A stretch of 12,868 nt of DNA from JAWXCH01 sp034440595 (GTDB lineage: Bacteria > Planctomycetota > Planctomycetia > Pirellulales > JALHPA01): assembly GCA_034440595.1 (NCBI GenBank), contig JAWXCH010000042.1, positions 1 through 12,868 on the forward strand. Direction: 5' to 3'. The position numbers were made by a program, and so were the translations under genes. This document shows, one piece after another, positions 1 to 8,230 of the stretch; the stretch's first letter is position 1, and each line of letters opens with the position of its first letter. The notes beneath the pieces are model-generated. The model did not search any database. It worked only from the letters and a program-made list of their open reading frames with translations, and was not told the origin of the DNA.

Positions 1-406
1 CTTCAATTAAAGGTTCCGCCTGAGGGCCAATTGCCGCGACCGAATGCGTGGGATGCAGGCTTCGCACTACACTCGGCTGGTTGCGAAAAAACTCCGGCAA
101 CGCGCCGACGCACGTTGGAGTCCTGCGCACGTCAAACTCACGAGCACCCTTGTTCATCCATAACCAACTGTGACTTGGCAACACCAAGGTTCCGTTTAAC
201 CCCATCGAATCCCGTAGAGCGGCGACAACGGCCGTGGCGCTCCCCGGCACAAACCCAAGCGACGACAAGGAACTGTGAACGAGCATATATCCACCCTGCC
301 GAACGCCAATGGCCTCGAGGTCGGCTGACATCTTTGCTTGTGTCAGCCACGACTGCATCATGGGTCGCAATAAGCGTCCTGCCCATCGCTTAATCCGGCT
401 GGCCAT
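1..406 (-). CDS. AAC(3)-family N-acetyltransferase, N-terminal part (cut by window edge)
   Basis: The minus strand from ATG 406 to base 1 is open for 135 codons and runs off the window. The translation carries the AAC(3) hallmarks. An LVHSSLSSLGFVPGSA segment at residues 42-57 belongs to the acetyl-CoA binding region. NGTLVLPSHSW follows at 71-81, then FDVRRTP at 91-97, VGALPEFFR at 100-108 and RSLHPTHSVAAIGP at 115-128, which includes the family's conserved His. Family members are about 260-280 residues, so roughly half is visible. An in-frame TGA just upstream makes ATG 406 the first possible ATG, and GGGAG lies close before it. The gene starts 45 nt after the dehydrogenase-aminotransferase and is probably co-transcribed with it. 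The family transfers acetyl from acetyl-CoA to amines. Placed directly behind an aminotransferase in a polysaccharide cluster, a sugar-amine substrate is more likely than an antibiotic, which is inference. Family assignment is secure; the substrate is not. Confidence 0.9.
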   Translation of the reverse strand, partial: MASRIKRWAGRLLRPMMQSWLTQAKMSADLEAIGVRQGGYMLVHSSLSSLGFVPGSATAVVAALRDSMGLNGTLVLPSHSWLWMNKGAREFDVRRTPTCVGALPEFFRNQPSVVRSLHPTHSVAAIGPQAEPLIE

Positions 407-451
407 TACTCCCTTTCAACCCGGAACCTGTTTGCTCATCGGCAACAGCGA

Positions 452-2845
452 TCACTCGACGGCGGATACTAGCCGCTTCGATTCACTCGCTTCAGTTTTG
501 CGGCCGCTCGCCAAGCTAGTAAGACCTCGCCGCACAGCCAGTTCCACTGCCGAGACATGCGCCAGCGTTGCCCGACTGTTCCAACCCATGATCAGCCAGC
601 GCCGACTGAATTCATCCAAACCAGGATACTCTTCTCGCTGAGGCGCCCTATAGTTCACCGCGCTGAAAGGGTATTGGCTATTTCCATAGGTATGTCGGTC
701 TCGTAACACTTCTTCCTCAAACAACGGACGCGGCAAGTAACCCCGTGTTAACTTGACTCCTTCGATGAGCAGGTGTTCATAAAACGCATCCAGCTCGAAA
801 CCAACCTGCTTTTCGTCGATGCCCAGCAACAGCTTCCAGTAGGAAGACACGCCAAGTGGATCGTGAGGTGGCAACGATAATCCCTCAATGGAGGACAGCC
901 GGCGAATCAACTCGTTTGCCGTACGCCGTGTCTGTTCCATGATGCGAGGCAACTTATCCAATTGTGCCAGGGCCACAGCACCCTGGAGCTCGGTCATGCG
1001 ATAGTTCAGGCCGAAAATGGGATGGCTCCGGGCCGGCGCGCCGCGGTCCCAGCCCTTGTCAACAAAAATCTGCGTCCGATGCACGTCCTCTGGCCGATTG
1101 ACCAGCGTTATTCCTCCGTCGCCGCAGGTTATATGTTTGGCCTGTTGCAAACTAAAACACCCGAAATCGCCGAAGGTTCCCACTTTTCGACCATCATATT
1201 CGGCCATGTGCGCCTGTGCGCAATCTTCAATCAGTGGAATCCCGCGGCGGCCGAGCATTTCGACAATCGGACCTAGCTCGGCGGGGCGGCCGAACAAGTG
1301 GACCAGTATCACAGCGCGCGTTCGGGGCGTGATGGCGCGCTCGATTGTCTCGGCCGTCATGTTGCCCGTCCGCGGATCCACATCCGCGAAGACAGGGATA
1401 CAGTTGCAGGCGAGGATAGGCACCACCGAACCCATATCAGTCAGGGGGGTGGTGATAACCTCTTCGCACGGATTGGGATTCACCGTGGCCAGCGCAGCGT
1501 GGAGCGCGGCAGTCCCGGAAGTTGAAGCCACGGCGCCTGCGCTGCCGTACAGAGAGGCAAAACGCTCCTCCAGACGTTCGACCGTAGTGCCACCCACCCG
1601 GTTCATTTGTCCTGACAAAATGACGGGCAGCAAGTTCCGCAGTTCGGCCCATCCCGTGCGGGGCTTGCTTGAGAACCAGTGCTTCACCGCGCGCTTTCGG
1701 CCGTCCACAACGAACGACCGTACTTGAGGCACAGCATCACATGCCGGCGGGACCACTGGCGACAAATGCTCGTCAGGGAGCGCGGCATTCGCGACTGGCG
1801 GACTGAAAAGTTCCGCTATTACATCCCCCTGGTTTGCCAACGGCAACGCCACTTGTGTACCGATTCGCGCGGATTCGTACACCGCCAGCACCAACTCCGC
1901 TGTGGCCGCAGAGGACTCGAAATCGGCGGCGTACCGCGACTGCTTTCCCTTGGCCCACAGCACGAGTTCTCGCATCTGCCGGATGCCGCACTGCATTTTC
2001 GTCCGATCCGAAGAAAAACGGGTAAGCTTGCCGTCGCAATCGAGCGATGTTGGTGTGATCGTGAGTTTTCCCTGCGAACCGATGACTTCGATCTTGAAAG
2101 CTGTTACATCTGCCAGTCCCGTCCTTAATTCAGCTTGATATCCCGGAGCAAAATCGATCGTGGCCGTGGCGGCGGATTCGCACGGCATTCCTCGTTCCTG
2201 CTCGCGACCGCTAAGGTCCATATCCACGCCAACAGAAGTCGCGGCGGGATCGCCCAGTATGAACCGCACGGTGTCGATCAAGTGCGGTCCGTTATTCGCC
2301 ATCGAACCGCGGATGACACCGTTGACCTGGCGGATGGTCCCCAGGCTTCCAGAAGCAATGTGCCGTGCGGCCTGAACAAAGACCGGATGAAATCGATACT
2401 GGTGGCCGCCGGCCAGCTTTGTGCCATATTGCGCGCAGGCGCGGCGCATATTCTCGATTTGCGACATCTGTAAGGCCAGCGGCTTTTCACAGAGAATTGC
2501 CTTGACTCCTTTGCGGGCCGCTTCCAGGCAAACCTCGGCATGATGTTGAGGCCAGGTGCAAACGCTGACGATATCCGGCCGGACTTCATCGAGCATTCGA
2601 CGATAATCACTATAGCCGCACACGGTGGGCCACTGCTCCAGCGCCTTGGCCAACGCGACGGCGGACAGGTCGCTGATCGCGACCACCCGCGCCGTGCCAG
2701 TCTCTTCATAGGCCAGTACGTGCGTCCAGGCAATGCGTCCGTAGCCTACCACCGCCACGCGGAGGGGGTGGCGTAAGGATGCCGTATGACCGAGGATCTG
2801 CCGGCGCATTTTTCGAATTGCCCGACTAAGTAAACTTGCCATCAC
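452..2845 (-). CDS. Fused Gfo/Idh/MocA oxidoreductase - DegT/DnrJ/EryC1/StrS aminotransferase
   Basis: One 797-codon frame encodes two enzymes. Residues about 28-335 form a Gfo/Idh/MocA NAD(P)-dependent dehydrogenase. It shows the dinucleotide motif VVGYGRIA (32-39, third Gly replaced by Ala), the catalytic-type Lys in CEKPLAL (119-125), and GPHLIDTVRFILGD (186-199) with the His/Asp pair of the family. After a Pro/Ala-rich linker (about 336-385), residues 386-785 form a DegT-type PLP aminotransferase. It shows STSGTAALHAAL (441-452), IEDCAQAH (539-546, Asp contacting the PLP ring) and FSLQQAKHITCGDGG (564-578), with K570 as the Schiff-base lysine. Both domains are full length with their key residues. 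The likely chemistry is oxidation of a sugar hydroxyl to a ketone and then amination, as the separate pairs WlbA/WlbE, RifL/RifK and NtdC/NtdA do at C3. The exact substrate cannot be read. Start: GTG 2845 is followed directly by ATG 2842, either usable, with AGGG upstream. The gene begins 3 nt after the preceding stop. Confidence 0.93.
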   Translation of the reverse strand: MMASLLSRAIRKMRRQILGHTASLRHPLRVAVVGYGRIAWTHVLAYEETGTARVVAISDLSAVALAKALEQWPTVCGYSDYRRMLDEVRPDIVSVCTWPQHHAEVCLEAARKGVKAILCEKPLALQMSQIENMRRACAQYGTKLAGGHQYRFHPVFVQAARHIASGSLGTIRQVNGVIRGSMANNGPHLIDTVRFILGDPAATSVGVDMDLSGREQERGMPCESAATATIDFAPGYQAELRTGLADVTAFKIEVIGSQGKLTITPTSLDCDGKLTRFSSDRTKMQCGIRQMRELVLWAKGKQSRYAADFESSAATAELVLAVYESARIGTQVALPLANQGDVIAELFSPPVANAALPDEHLSPVVPPACDAVPQVRSFVVDGRKRAVKHWFSSKPRTGWAELRNLLPVILSGQMNRVGGTTVERLEERFASLYGSAGAVASTSGTAALHAALATVNPNPCEEVITTPLTDMGSVVPILACNCIPVFADVDPRTGNMTAETIERAITPRTRAVILVHLFGRPAELGPIVEMLGRRGIPLIEDCAQAHMAEYDGRKVGTFGDFGCFSLQQAKHITCGDGGITLVNRPEDVHRTQIFVDKGWDRGAPARSHPIFGLNYRMTELQGAVALAQLDKLPRIMEQTRRTANELIRRLSSIEGLSLPPHDPLGVSSYWKLLLGIDEKQVGFELDAFYEHLLIEGVKLTRGYLPRPLFEEEVLRDRHTYGNSQYPFSAVNYRAPQREEYPGLDEFSRRWLIMGWNSRATLAHVSAVELAVRRGLTSLASGRKTEASESKRLVSAVE

Positions 2846-2848
2846 TAA

Positions 2849-4066
2849 CTACCCTGAACAAGCCTCGTGATAGTAACTGATCGTACGATCCACCGTTTCG
2901 CGCCAATTGAACAAACTCTCAACTCTCCGGCGCCCATTTTCGCCAAGCTGACGCCGTAACCCCTCATCGTTGAGCAATTTCAGGATGGCACACCCCAATG
3001 TTTCGCTGTCATTGGGTGGCGTCAAAATACCTGTTTCACCGTCCGCCACACTTTCCGGTATCCCACCCACATTGGTGGCGACAACAGGCACTTCCATTGC
3101 CTGCGATTCCAGTGCAGCGATCCCAAATGCTTCGCTGCGAGACGGCATTACGGTAACGGTCATTTGTGCTAACAAAGCTGGAATGTCCTGGTGCGGAACG
3201 GCACCGAGCCACTGAATCGACTCTGCAATCCCATGGCGCAATGCTCGCTGCTTGAGTTCGTACTCCATGGGACCGGCACCGACCATCCACAATCGACTAT
3301 CCGGCCTGACAGCCAGGACACGGGCAAACGCATCGATCAGCGTATCAGGCCCATACACTGGCAGCAGGTGTTTAATGAAGCCAATGACGGGCGCACCGCA
3401 TGACTTCGCGCTCGGATGAAAGGCTTCAAGATCCACCCCCCAATACAAGGTCGTCACCTGGTGACGAGGCAATCCCGCATATTCGCACGTGGCCTCCGCC
3501 AGCCGATTGGACGATGCGAGAACTCGAGTCGCCGCGCGCAGAATCGCAATTTTTCCAGACCGCTCTGGGGGAGATGATTGCCCCAACTCCAAAATGTCGC
3601 TCCCCCAGGTGGATACGAAAAGTTTTGCGGGGCCGAGTTCGGGCAGGACGACTGAATCAGAACCGAGAAAATGAACGTGAACGATATCGGGCCGCTCCTG
3701 CTGAATTGCCCGGCGAAAAAGTTGTCGGTATCGGCCGTGCCACCTCGACGGGCGCCACGGTCGCCAGCCAGGAACTACGGCCGACAAAGATTTTACTCCG
3801 GCAATCGGGCGCGGTCGACTCGAAAGCACAGAAACTACGATGTTGCGTTGGGACAGGCTCTGGGCCCAGCGTTGAATGTGAGCGGACTCGGCATTGCCAA
3901 TCATCAATACTCGCAATGCTCGGGATGGCTGTTCTTGCACCGTCGAACTAGGCATCAGAGGTAGCGTCTGACTCTGCACAGCGAATATTTCTCGACTGCC
4001 GGAGTAAAGTACGTCATCGGCTCCCATCGCCGCCGCAATTGACGTTGCTTGGGTGCAACCCGTCAT
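2849..4066 (-). CDS. GT4-family glycosyltransferase (GT-B fold)
   Basis: This 405-residue retaining-type glycosyltransferase would transfer a sugar from a nucleotide-sugar donor to the growing lipid-linked glycan on the cytoplasmic face. The N-terminal Rossmann domain starts near LRVLMIGNAESAHIQRW (51-67). HVHFLGSD and VSTWGSDIL sit in the acceptor domain. The C-terminal domain has YWGVDLEAF, WMVGAGP and the EX7E motif in SEAFGIAALE (E312 and E320), followed by VPVVATNVGGIPESV. The length fits GT4 once the N-terminus is allowed for: about 50 residues precede the first conserved strand, more than usual. ATG 4066 overlaps the stop of the preceding methyltransferase as ATGA, which suggests coupled translation; there is no clear Shine-Dalgarno. 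An internal ATG at 3955 would give a more typical N-terminus but is also poorly preceded. Donor and linkage are not predictable. Confidence 0.9.
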   Translation of the reverse strand: MTGCTQATSIAAAMGADDVLYSGSREIFAVQSQTLPLMPSSTVQEQPSRALRVLMIGNAESAHIQRWAQSLSQRNIVVSVLSSRPRPIAGVKSLSAVVPGWRPWRPSRWHGRYRQLFRRAIQQERPDIVHVHFLGSDSVVLPELGPAKLFVSTWGSDILELGQSSPPERSGKIAILRAATRVLASSNRLAEATCEYAGLPRHQVTTLYWGVDLEAFHPSAKSCGAPVIGFIKHLLPVYGPDTLIDAFARVLAVRPDSRLWMVGAGPMEYELKQRALRHGIAESIQWLGAVPHQDIPALLAQMTVTVMPSRSEAFGIAALESQAMEVPVVATNVGGIPESVADGETGILTPPNDSETLGCAILKLLNDEGLRRQLGENGRRRVESLFNWRETVDRTISYYHEACSG

Positions 4067-4752
4067 GCGTTGTCGCTGACCGTTCGTGCGTAGATGTAAA
4101 AGTCGGAATGTGAACTGTCTGTCTTATGGGCATCGCTATACGGAAAGCGATTCGGTATCACTTGTACAAGTTGCCAATTCGGCTGATGAGAACTGACCCA
4201 CTGGGTAAAGCGCCGCCGCTTTTCGTGGTGTTGCGGCTCTTCATCAAAATCGGAAGAGTAGATAATGACGAATCGTCCCGCCGAATCAAACAGCCTGTGC
4301 ATGTAAGCGCGAAATACGGCATCTTCCACCAGGTGATAGATCACATCCAGGGAAAGCGTCAACTGCGATCGTTCGCCAGCATACTCCTGTACCAGCTTGA
4401 ACGTCTTGGTTGAGTCGTGGCGAAACAGGTCTTGGCAAAGCTCGATTGCTTTGGGGCTGACGTCAAAGCCGACATACGACGGATACTCTGCAAGGTTCAA
4501 TTGATTTCCATCGCCGCACCCGTATTCGATGATCGTCTGGACTGCGTTCTCCTTGACAAAACGGTTGATGATCTCCGCTTTGAATTCCGCGAGACGGTTG
4601 TACGATCCCGAACCGGAATTGCCTCCGGCACGGTATCTTTCCTGCCAGTATTCCCCGGAGCCGGGAAATGCCTTCTTCGGACGGCACAATTTGCCATAGA
4701 GTTTTCGGGATAGGGTTCCAACGAGGGGAATTCTCTTGATGAACTCTTTCAT
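4063..4752 (-). CDS. Class I SAM-dependent methyltransferase
   Basis: This 229-residue protein has a Rossmann-type methyltransferase core. Motif I is TIIEYGCGDG (73-82), the SAM-binding glycine loop, followed by YVGFDVSPKAIELC with the acidic residue that normally contacts the SAM ribose. LSLDVIYHLVED is the post-motif strand where the substrate usually enters, and RFVIIYSSD is a later core strand. The N-terminal 30 residues are basic and may touch membrane or lipid-linked substrate. The length is typical of small O-methyltransferases in O-antigen clusters. ATG 4752 is preceded by AGGA about 9 nt upstream, one of the better ribosome sites here, so this start is well supported. The last 4 nt overlap the following glycosyltransferase. 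Its likely role is methylating a sugar hydroxyl or a chain-terminal group, but the target is inferred from context only. Confidence 0.85.
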   Translation of the reverse strand: MKEFIKRIPLVGTLSRKLYGKLCRPKKAFPGSGEYWQERYRAGGNSGSGSYNRLAEFKAEIINRFVKENAVQTIIEYGCGDGNQLNLAEYPSYVGFDVSPKAIELCQDLFRHDSTKTFKLVQEYAGERSQLTLSLDVIYHLVEDAVFRAYMHRLFDSAGRFVIIYSSDFDEEPQHHEKRRRFTQWVSSHQPNWQLVQVIPNRFPYSDAHKTDSSHSDFYIYARTVSDNA

Positions 4753-4831
4753 GTCCCGGTCCTGAGAAAACGCTTTTTGTCGGTCCTAAGTGCTTTTTCG
4801 GACCAAGCAACGCGATGCGGTGACTGCAAAA

Positions 4832-6145
4832 TCAAGTGTTAGTCGTCAGCTTCGTCACCCCACGGTTAGTTCCATGAGTGCTTCCACCGACCAAATGGGT
4901 GAGATGTGTGGCGAGTTGCTGAGTGTGTACTCGCGCGTCGTAACATCGGATGGCGTCATTGCACGGCATGTTTGTCCGCCAGCTGCCTTGGCGCCAAGAG
5001 TCATAGCAAATCCGAACGTGACTCGCGATTCCTGAAACGTCCTCGCGCGGCAGGCATTTGCCGCGCCCTGTCTCGTCAAGAATCCGCGACACCTCCGATG
5101 GATTCTCTCCGATAGCCAAGATTGGTGTGCCACTACGCAGGTATTCAAATAACTTGCCAGATACTGAATAGGGGTGGCCCGCGGCATTGGCCTGAAGCAA
5201 TAAATGGCTTGCAGCCAGCAGCGGCGGGATTTGGGCGTGCGGCAAATATCCGTACATTCGTAATCGCGCCTTAACGCGAGGATCGTGGATCGCATCTTCG
5301 GCCCACTTGCAGACTCGTCCGGCCAAACAGACTTCCAGCCGCAGTTCCGGATCCTCGTCGATGAGCGTTGATAGGGCGTCAAAGAATGTTGACGGATTGT
5401 AGGCCCCATAGGCCGAGCCGCAGAAAGTAACGCGAAACACATCGCTGGGCGCTGCGGCAGAAACCGATGCAAAATCAGCTTCATCGTAGCCGTTAGGTAT
5501 TACGATCGTACGTTCGTTCGGAACCCCGTCTTCGGACACAAGAATGTCGCGGTTTGGTCGCGTATTTGCAATGACGAGGTCGGCATCCCGATAAACATTG
5601 TGTTTAAAATCGGCCAATTGTCGCTGACGAACGCGCAATGTACGAGTTTGGGTCGCAAGGTCACTGAGAAACGGGTCGCGAAAATCAGCGACCCAAGGCA
5701 ATCCGAAAATGCTTTTCAGACGTTGTGCAACCCAATGCGCAGTTACAGGCGGCGAAGTGCTGTAAATTATGTCACACGGCCACTCGCGCAACATCTTTGA
5801 GGCTGTACGAATGGCAATGTGCCGCCACCAGCCGGCGTGATCTGGAAAGTTGTAATTAGCCTTAAGTGAGGATTCAAATCTCCAAAAATAGGGCGTTCTT
5901 TTGAGAAGCTGCCAAAACCGTCCTCGTTGATCGCCGGCATTGCCGGCTCGAATGACACGGACTTCGGAGGGTATCGATGCAAGGAGTTCAGGGTCTTCGC
6001 TGGATTCTTCGCCCCAATGAGGCGCCAGGACCGACGCCTGCCACCCGCACTCACCAAGGTAGCGAAGAAATCGAACAGTGCGCTGTACGCCACCGCCGCC
6101 GTACGGCGGAAAGGCATATGAAATAATTAACAGTCGTCTTGGCAT
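4832..6145 (-). CDS. GT4-family glycosyltransferase, WbuB-like subgroup
   Basis: From ATG 6145 the protein is 437 residues and opens directly with the subgroup's first strand, LLIISYAFPPYGGGGVQRT (5-23), where glycosyltransferases of this type usually begin. Later come NFPDHAGWW, WVADFRDPF, ADLVIANT, VIPNGYDEADF and the donor-site segment SGKLFEYLRSGTPILAIG (329-346). Only the second Glu of the EX7E pair (E334) is present, as is common in this subgroup. The frame stays open for 48 more codons, up to paired ATGs at 6289 and 6286, only 11 nt after the preceding stop. That extension looks arginine-rich and unlike the family, so 6145 is preferred, although neither site has a clear Shine-Dalgarno. 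The enzyme probably adds one sugar in the cytoplasmic assembly of the repeat unit. Donor and linkage are unknown. Confidence 0.88.
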   Translation of the reverse strand: MPRRLLIISYAFPPYGGGGVQRTVRFLRYLGECGWQASVLAPHWGEESSEDPELLASIPSEVRVIRAGNAGDQRGRFWQLLKRTPYFWRFESSLKANYNFPDHAGWWRHIAIRTASKMLREWPCDIIYSTSPPVTAHWVAQRLKSIFGLPWVADFRDPFLSDLATQTRTLRVRQRQLADFKHNVYRDADLVIANTRPNRDILVSEDGVPNERTIVIPNGYDEADFASVSAAAPSDVFRVTFCGSAYGAYNPSTFFDALSTLIDEDPELRLEVCLAGRVCKWAEDAIHDPRVKARLRMYGYLPHAQIPPLLAASHLLLQANAAGHPYSVSGKLFEYLRSGTPILAIGENPSEVSRILDETGRGKCLPREDVSGIASHVRICYDSWRQGSWRTNMPCNDAIRCYDARVHTQQLATHLTHLVGGSTHGTNRGVTKLTTNT

Positions 6146-6300
6146 TTGTGAGCTGAGAATGACGGTCTTGGATCGATCCCTCAACGGGCAAACGACGTCA
6201 ACAACTCCGCGCCAAATTCGCAAGGGGTTAAGGCTACCACTTCGATTTCGATGCGACAATCTGGCAACGGAACAGGTTTTCAGCATCATTTTGACGTGCG

Positions 6301-7530
6301 TCAGGACAAATGTTGGAGGCTCGCGACGGTGAGCAATTCATTTTCAAGATGCGCAATTTGCCTTAAGGAATCCCATTGGCTAATATGACTTCGCGCGGCT
6401 ATGCCCATGCGCGACCGTAAGGCGGGATCCTCAGCCAATGTTACCATGGCTGCCGCCATGGCATCGACATCGCCTTCGTCAACCAGAATTCCGGAGGTGC
6501 CATCCACAACCTGCTCAGGGATGCTTGCGTGGCGCGTCGCCACCACGGGCAAGCCACTGGCGGCCGCTTCGGCGATCGCCACCGGCCATCCCTCCTTGTT
6601 CCCGTCCGTATCCGTAACAGAATGTTGAAGAAAAACGGATGCTTGTGCCATTTCTGCGCGCACGCGCGAGGTTGATTGTGCGCCAAGCATAGCCACGCAG
6701 GCTCGCAGCTGGAGGCGATCAATCAGCGATTCGCACTCTGCACGAAGTGGCCCGTCGCCTAGCACTGTCAGGCGAACTTGCGGACAAGCCTTGCGGCATT
6801 TCGCAAAAGCGGCGAGCGTTGTAAGTGGAGATTTCTTGGATACTAGGTTTGCGGCTGCCAGGAATCTGCACGGCATTGCGTTTACATGCGTTGACGGCAG
6901 GAATTCGTCCAGCGGCACACCATAGGGAATGTAGCGGATCCGCTGGGGATCGGCACCGTTAGCTACGAGCCAGTCTGACATGTACTTCGCCACCACCACG
7001 AAACACGCAATATTTGGAATAGCCTGTTTGAGTTGACGCACATAGTCTGAGCGGCCGAGCATCAAGGATAGATCGAAACCGTTGATATGGACCACAAGCG
7101 GAATCTTGAGTCGCCGCAAAACAGGATAGACACGGACGGCTGTGGTTCCGTAATGGCACAATGCTACCTGAGGATTGTCCCTGCGAAATCGGTCAACCAG
7201 CCAGCGTCGCTCGGTCGTCGATCCGGCAAAGAAGCCGTATTGCATATTGCGAATGGGTCTCGTCCACCGCTCTATGCGACGTAGCCAGTCGATTCTCGCC
7301 ACCAAAGGCAAATACAATGTAGGCGGCGCGACGCACAGTTCGCAGCCACTAGGCGGATAGACTTCAGGATTGCGCTGTTGACCTGACAATACGAAAACTC
7401 TTAGCCGCTTCATCCCGGTTGCTTGACGATACATCCATACTTCGCTCGTGGCGCCGAAGTGTGGCGCGATGAACCAAACCGGCGGACGTTCGTTACCGTC
7501 ATACAGAACCATTTGATTCCGTGTTTCCAT
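6301..7530 (-). CDS. GT4-family glycosyltransferase, WcaL/AmsK-like
   Basis: From ATG 7530 the protein is 409 residues. It has the GT-B architecture: PVWFIAPHFG near the N-terminus, LVVHINGFDLS in the acceptor domain, YIPYGVPLDEF at the domain junction, and FLAAANLVSKKSPL with LTVLGDGPLRAE starting the donor domain. The EX7E motif is in EGWPVAIAE (E313 and E321), then GLPVVATRHASIPEQVVDG. The QHSVTDTDGNKEGWP stretch, with Asp/Asn before the EX7E motif, resembles colanic-acid-type WcaL/AmsK enzymes. Three starts compete. TTG 7548 overlaps the upstream methyltransferase most, ATG 7530 is the first ATG, and ATG 7512 has GGAA six nt upstream and lies just before the first conserved strand. All of them overlap the end of the methyltransferase, so coupled translation is likely. 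Donor sugar is not predictable. Confidence 0.9.
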   Translation of the reverse strand: METRNQMVLYDGNERPPVWFIAPHFGATSEVWMYRQATGMKRLRVFVLSGQQRNPEVYPPSGCELCVAPPTLYLPLVARIDWLRRIERWTRPIRNMQYGFFAGSTTERRWLVDRFRRDNPQVALCHYGTTAVRVYPVLRRLKIPLVVHINGFDLSLMLGRSDYVRQLKQAIPNIACFVVVAKYMSDWLVANGADPQRIRYIPYGVPLDEFLPSTHVNAMPCRFLAAANLVSKKSPLTTLAAFAKCRKACPQVRLTVLGDGPLRAECESLIDRLQLRACVAMLGAQSTSRVRAEMAQASVFLQHSVTDTDGNKEGWPVAIAEAAASGLPVVATRHASIPEQVVDGTSGILVDEGDVDAMAAAMVTLAEDPALRSRMGIAARSHISQWDSLRQIAHLENELLTVASLQHLS

Positions 7531-8230
7531 TACTTGGTCGGGCAACAACTACAAACACAGAACCATTGCGCGACCGCGCGCCCTCGTAACTCCATTGATC
7601 AAACCACTGTACAAGATACTGCATCGAGAAAAAGAAACACTGCCGTGTCCACCGCGGCAAACGCGGATATACCGAATCCTGCCAAAGCTGCACTGCGTAG
7701 GAAGCGGGTGCCATGACAGCTCGCCAGTCCAGAATCTCGAAGCCCTCTGACTCAATGGTCCTGCGTAACCCGTCCCGAGTCCAGCGCCAGAAGTCGCACG
7801 GGTCGGGGTGGTACACCCACATGCCGTGAGTTGAAAGAATCAGCATTCCCTCAGGTTTCAAGACTCTTCGCGCCTCCTGCAGGTATCGCGACGGTTCAGA
7901 GACATGCTCTAGAACCTGACTAGAAAGTACAACATCAACGCTGCCATTGGGCAATGGTATTTGTCCTTCAGGCCCCAGGTCGATATCGGCGTCCGCGTTG
8001 CCTGGCAAGTCACATCGCAAATATTGGGTGATGTGGTCACCGAATATTTGGCGGTATGGCGAATTGCCAGACCCATAATCAACGAGAATTTCGTGCGACT
8101 TATCCTGAACGTGGGAGGCAATGACGTTTTCCATCTGCTTCCGCAGACAGGTGAGATGCCAGTAGATCCGGCTGCTGCGCGCAGGATACAGACGGTTTCC
8201 ACGAGCCAACTTTTCTTCAGCCTTTGTCAA
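7499..8230 (-). CDS. Class I SAM-dependent methyltransferase (Methyltransf_11 type)
   Basis: A 243-residue methyltransferase. The SAM-binding motif I is LVDYGSGNSPY (49-59), D74 in LRCDLPG is the ribose-binding acidic residue, LSSQVLEHV (102-110) is motif IV, and EARRVLKPEG (119-128) is the usual post-motif helix and turn. The C-terminal segment HPDPCDFWRWTRDGLRRTIE is typical of methyltransferases found in polysaccharide clusters. The start is TTG 8230, with AAGGA about 11 nt upstream. There is no ATG or GTG between the preceding in-frame stop and this TTG, so either TTG is used or the protein starts at the internal ATG near residue 33, which would leave motif I intact. The TTG overlaps the TGA of an upstream open frame (see 8227-8505). 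It is the first gene of the left-hand minus-strand array. Its substrate is inferred to be a sugar or chain end of the exported glycan. Confidence 0.87.
   Translation of the reverse strand: MTKAEEKLARGNRLYPARSSRIYWHLTCLRKQMENVIASHVQDKSHEILVDYGSGNSPYRQIFGDHITQYLRCDLPGNADADIDLGPEGQIPLPNGSVDVVLSSQVLEHVSEPSRYLQEARRVLKPEGMLILSTHGMWVYHPDPCDFWRWTRDGLRRTIESEGFEILDWRAVMAPASYAVQLWQDSVYPRLPRWTRQCFFFSMQYLVQWFDQWSYEGARSRNGSVFVVVARPSNGNTESNGSV

Noticed and set aside
31..393. Plus-strand 120-codon frame, and a minus-strand 82-codon frame at 138-386
   Set aside because: Both are out of frame with the AAC(3)-family gene on the minus strand, whose motifs are unambiguous.
1017..1727. 236-codon plus-strand open frame
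   Set aside because: Fully antisense to the aminotransferase domain, which has clear PLP motifs; Ser/Arg/Pro-rich translation typical of a shadow frame.
3400..3951. 183-codon plus-strand open frame
   Set aside because: Antisense to a well-supported GT4 gene; no recognisable motif.
4753..4831. ggtcc/ggacc inverted repeat between a GT4 gene and a methyltransferase gene
   Set aside because: Only five pairs around a 13-nt loop with no T-run; indistinguishable from chance.
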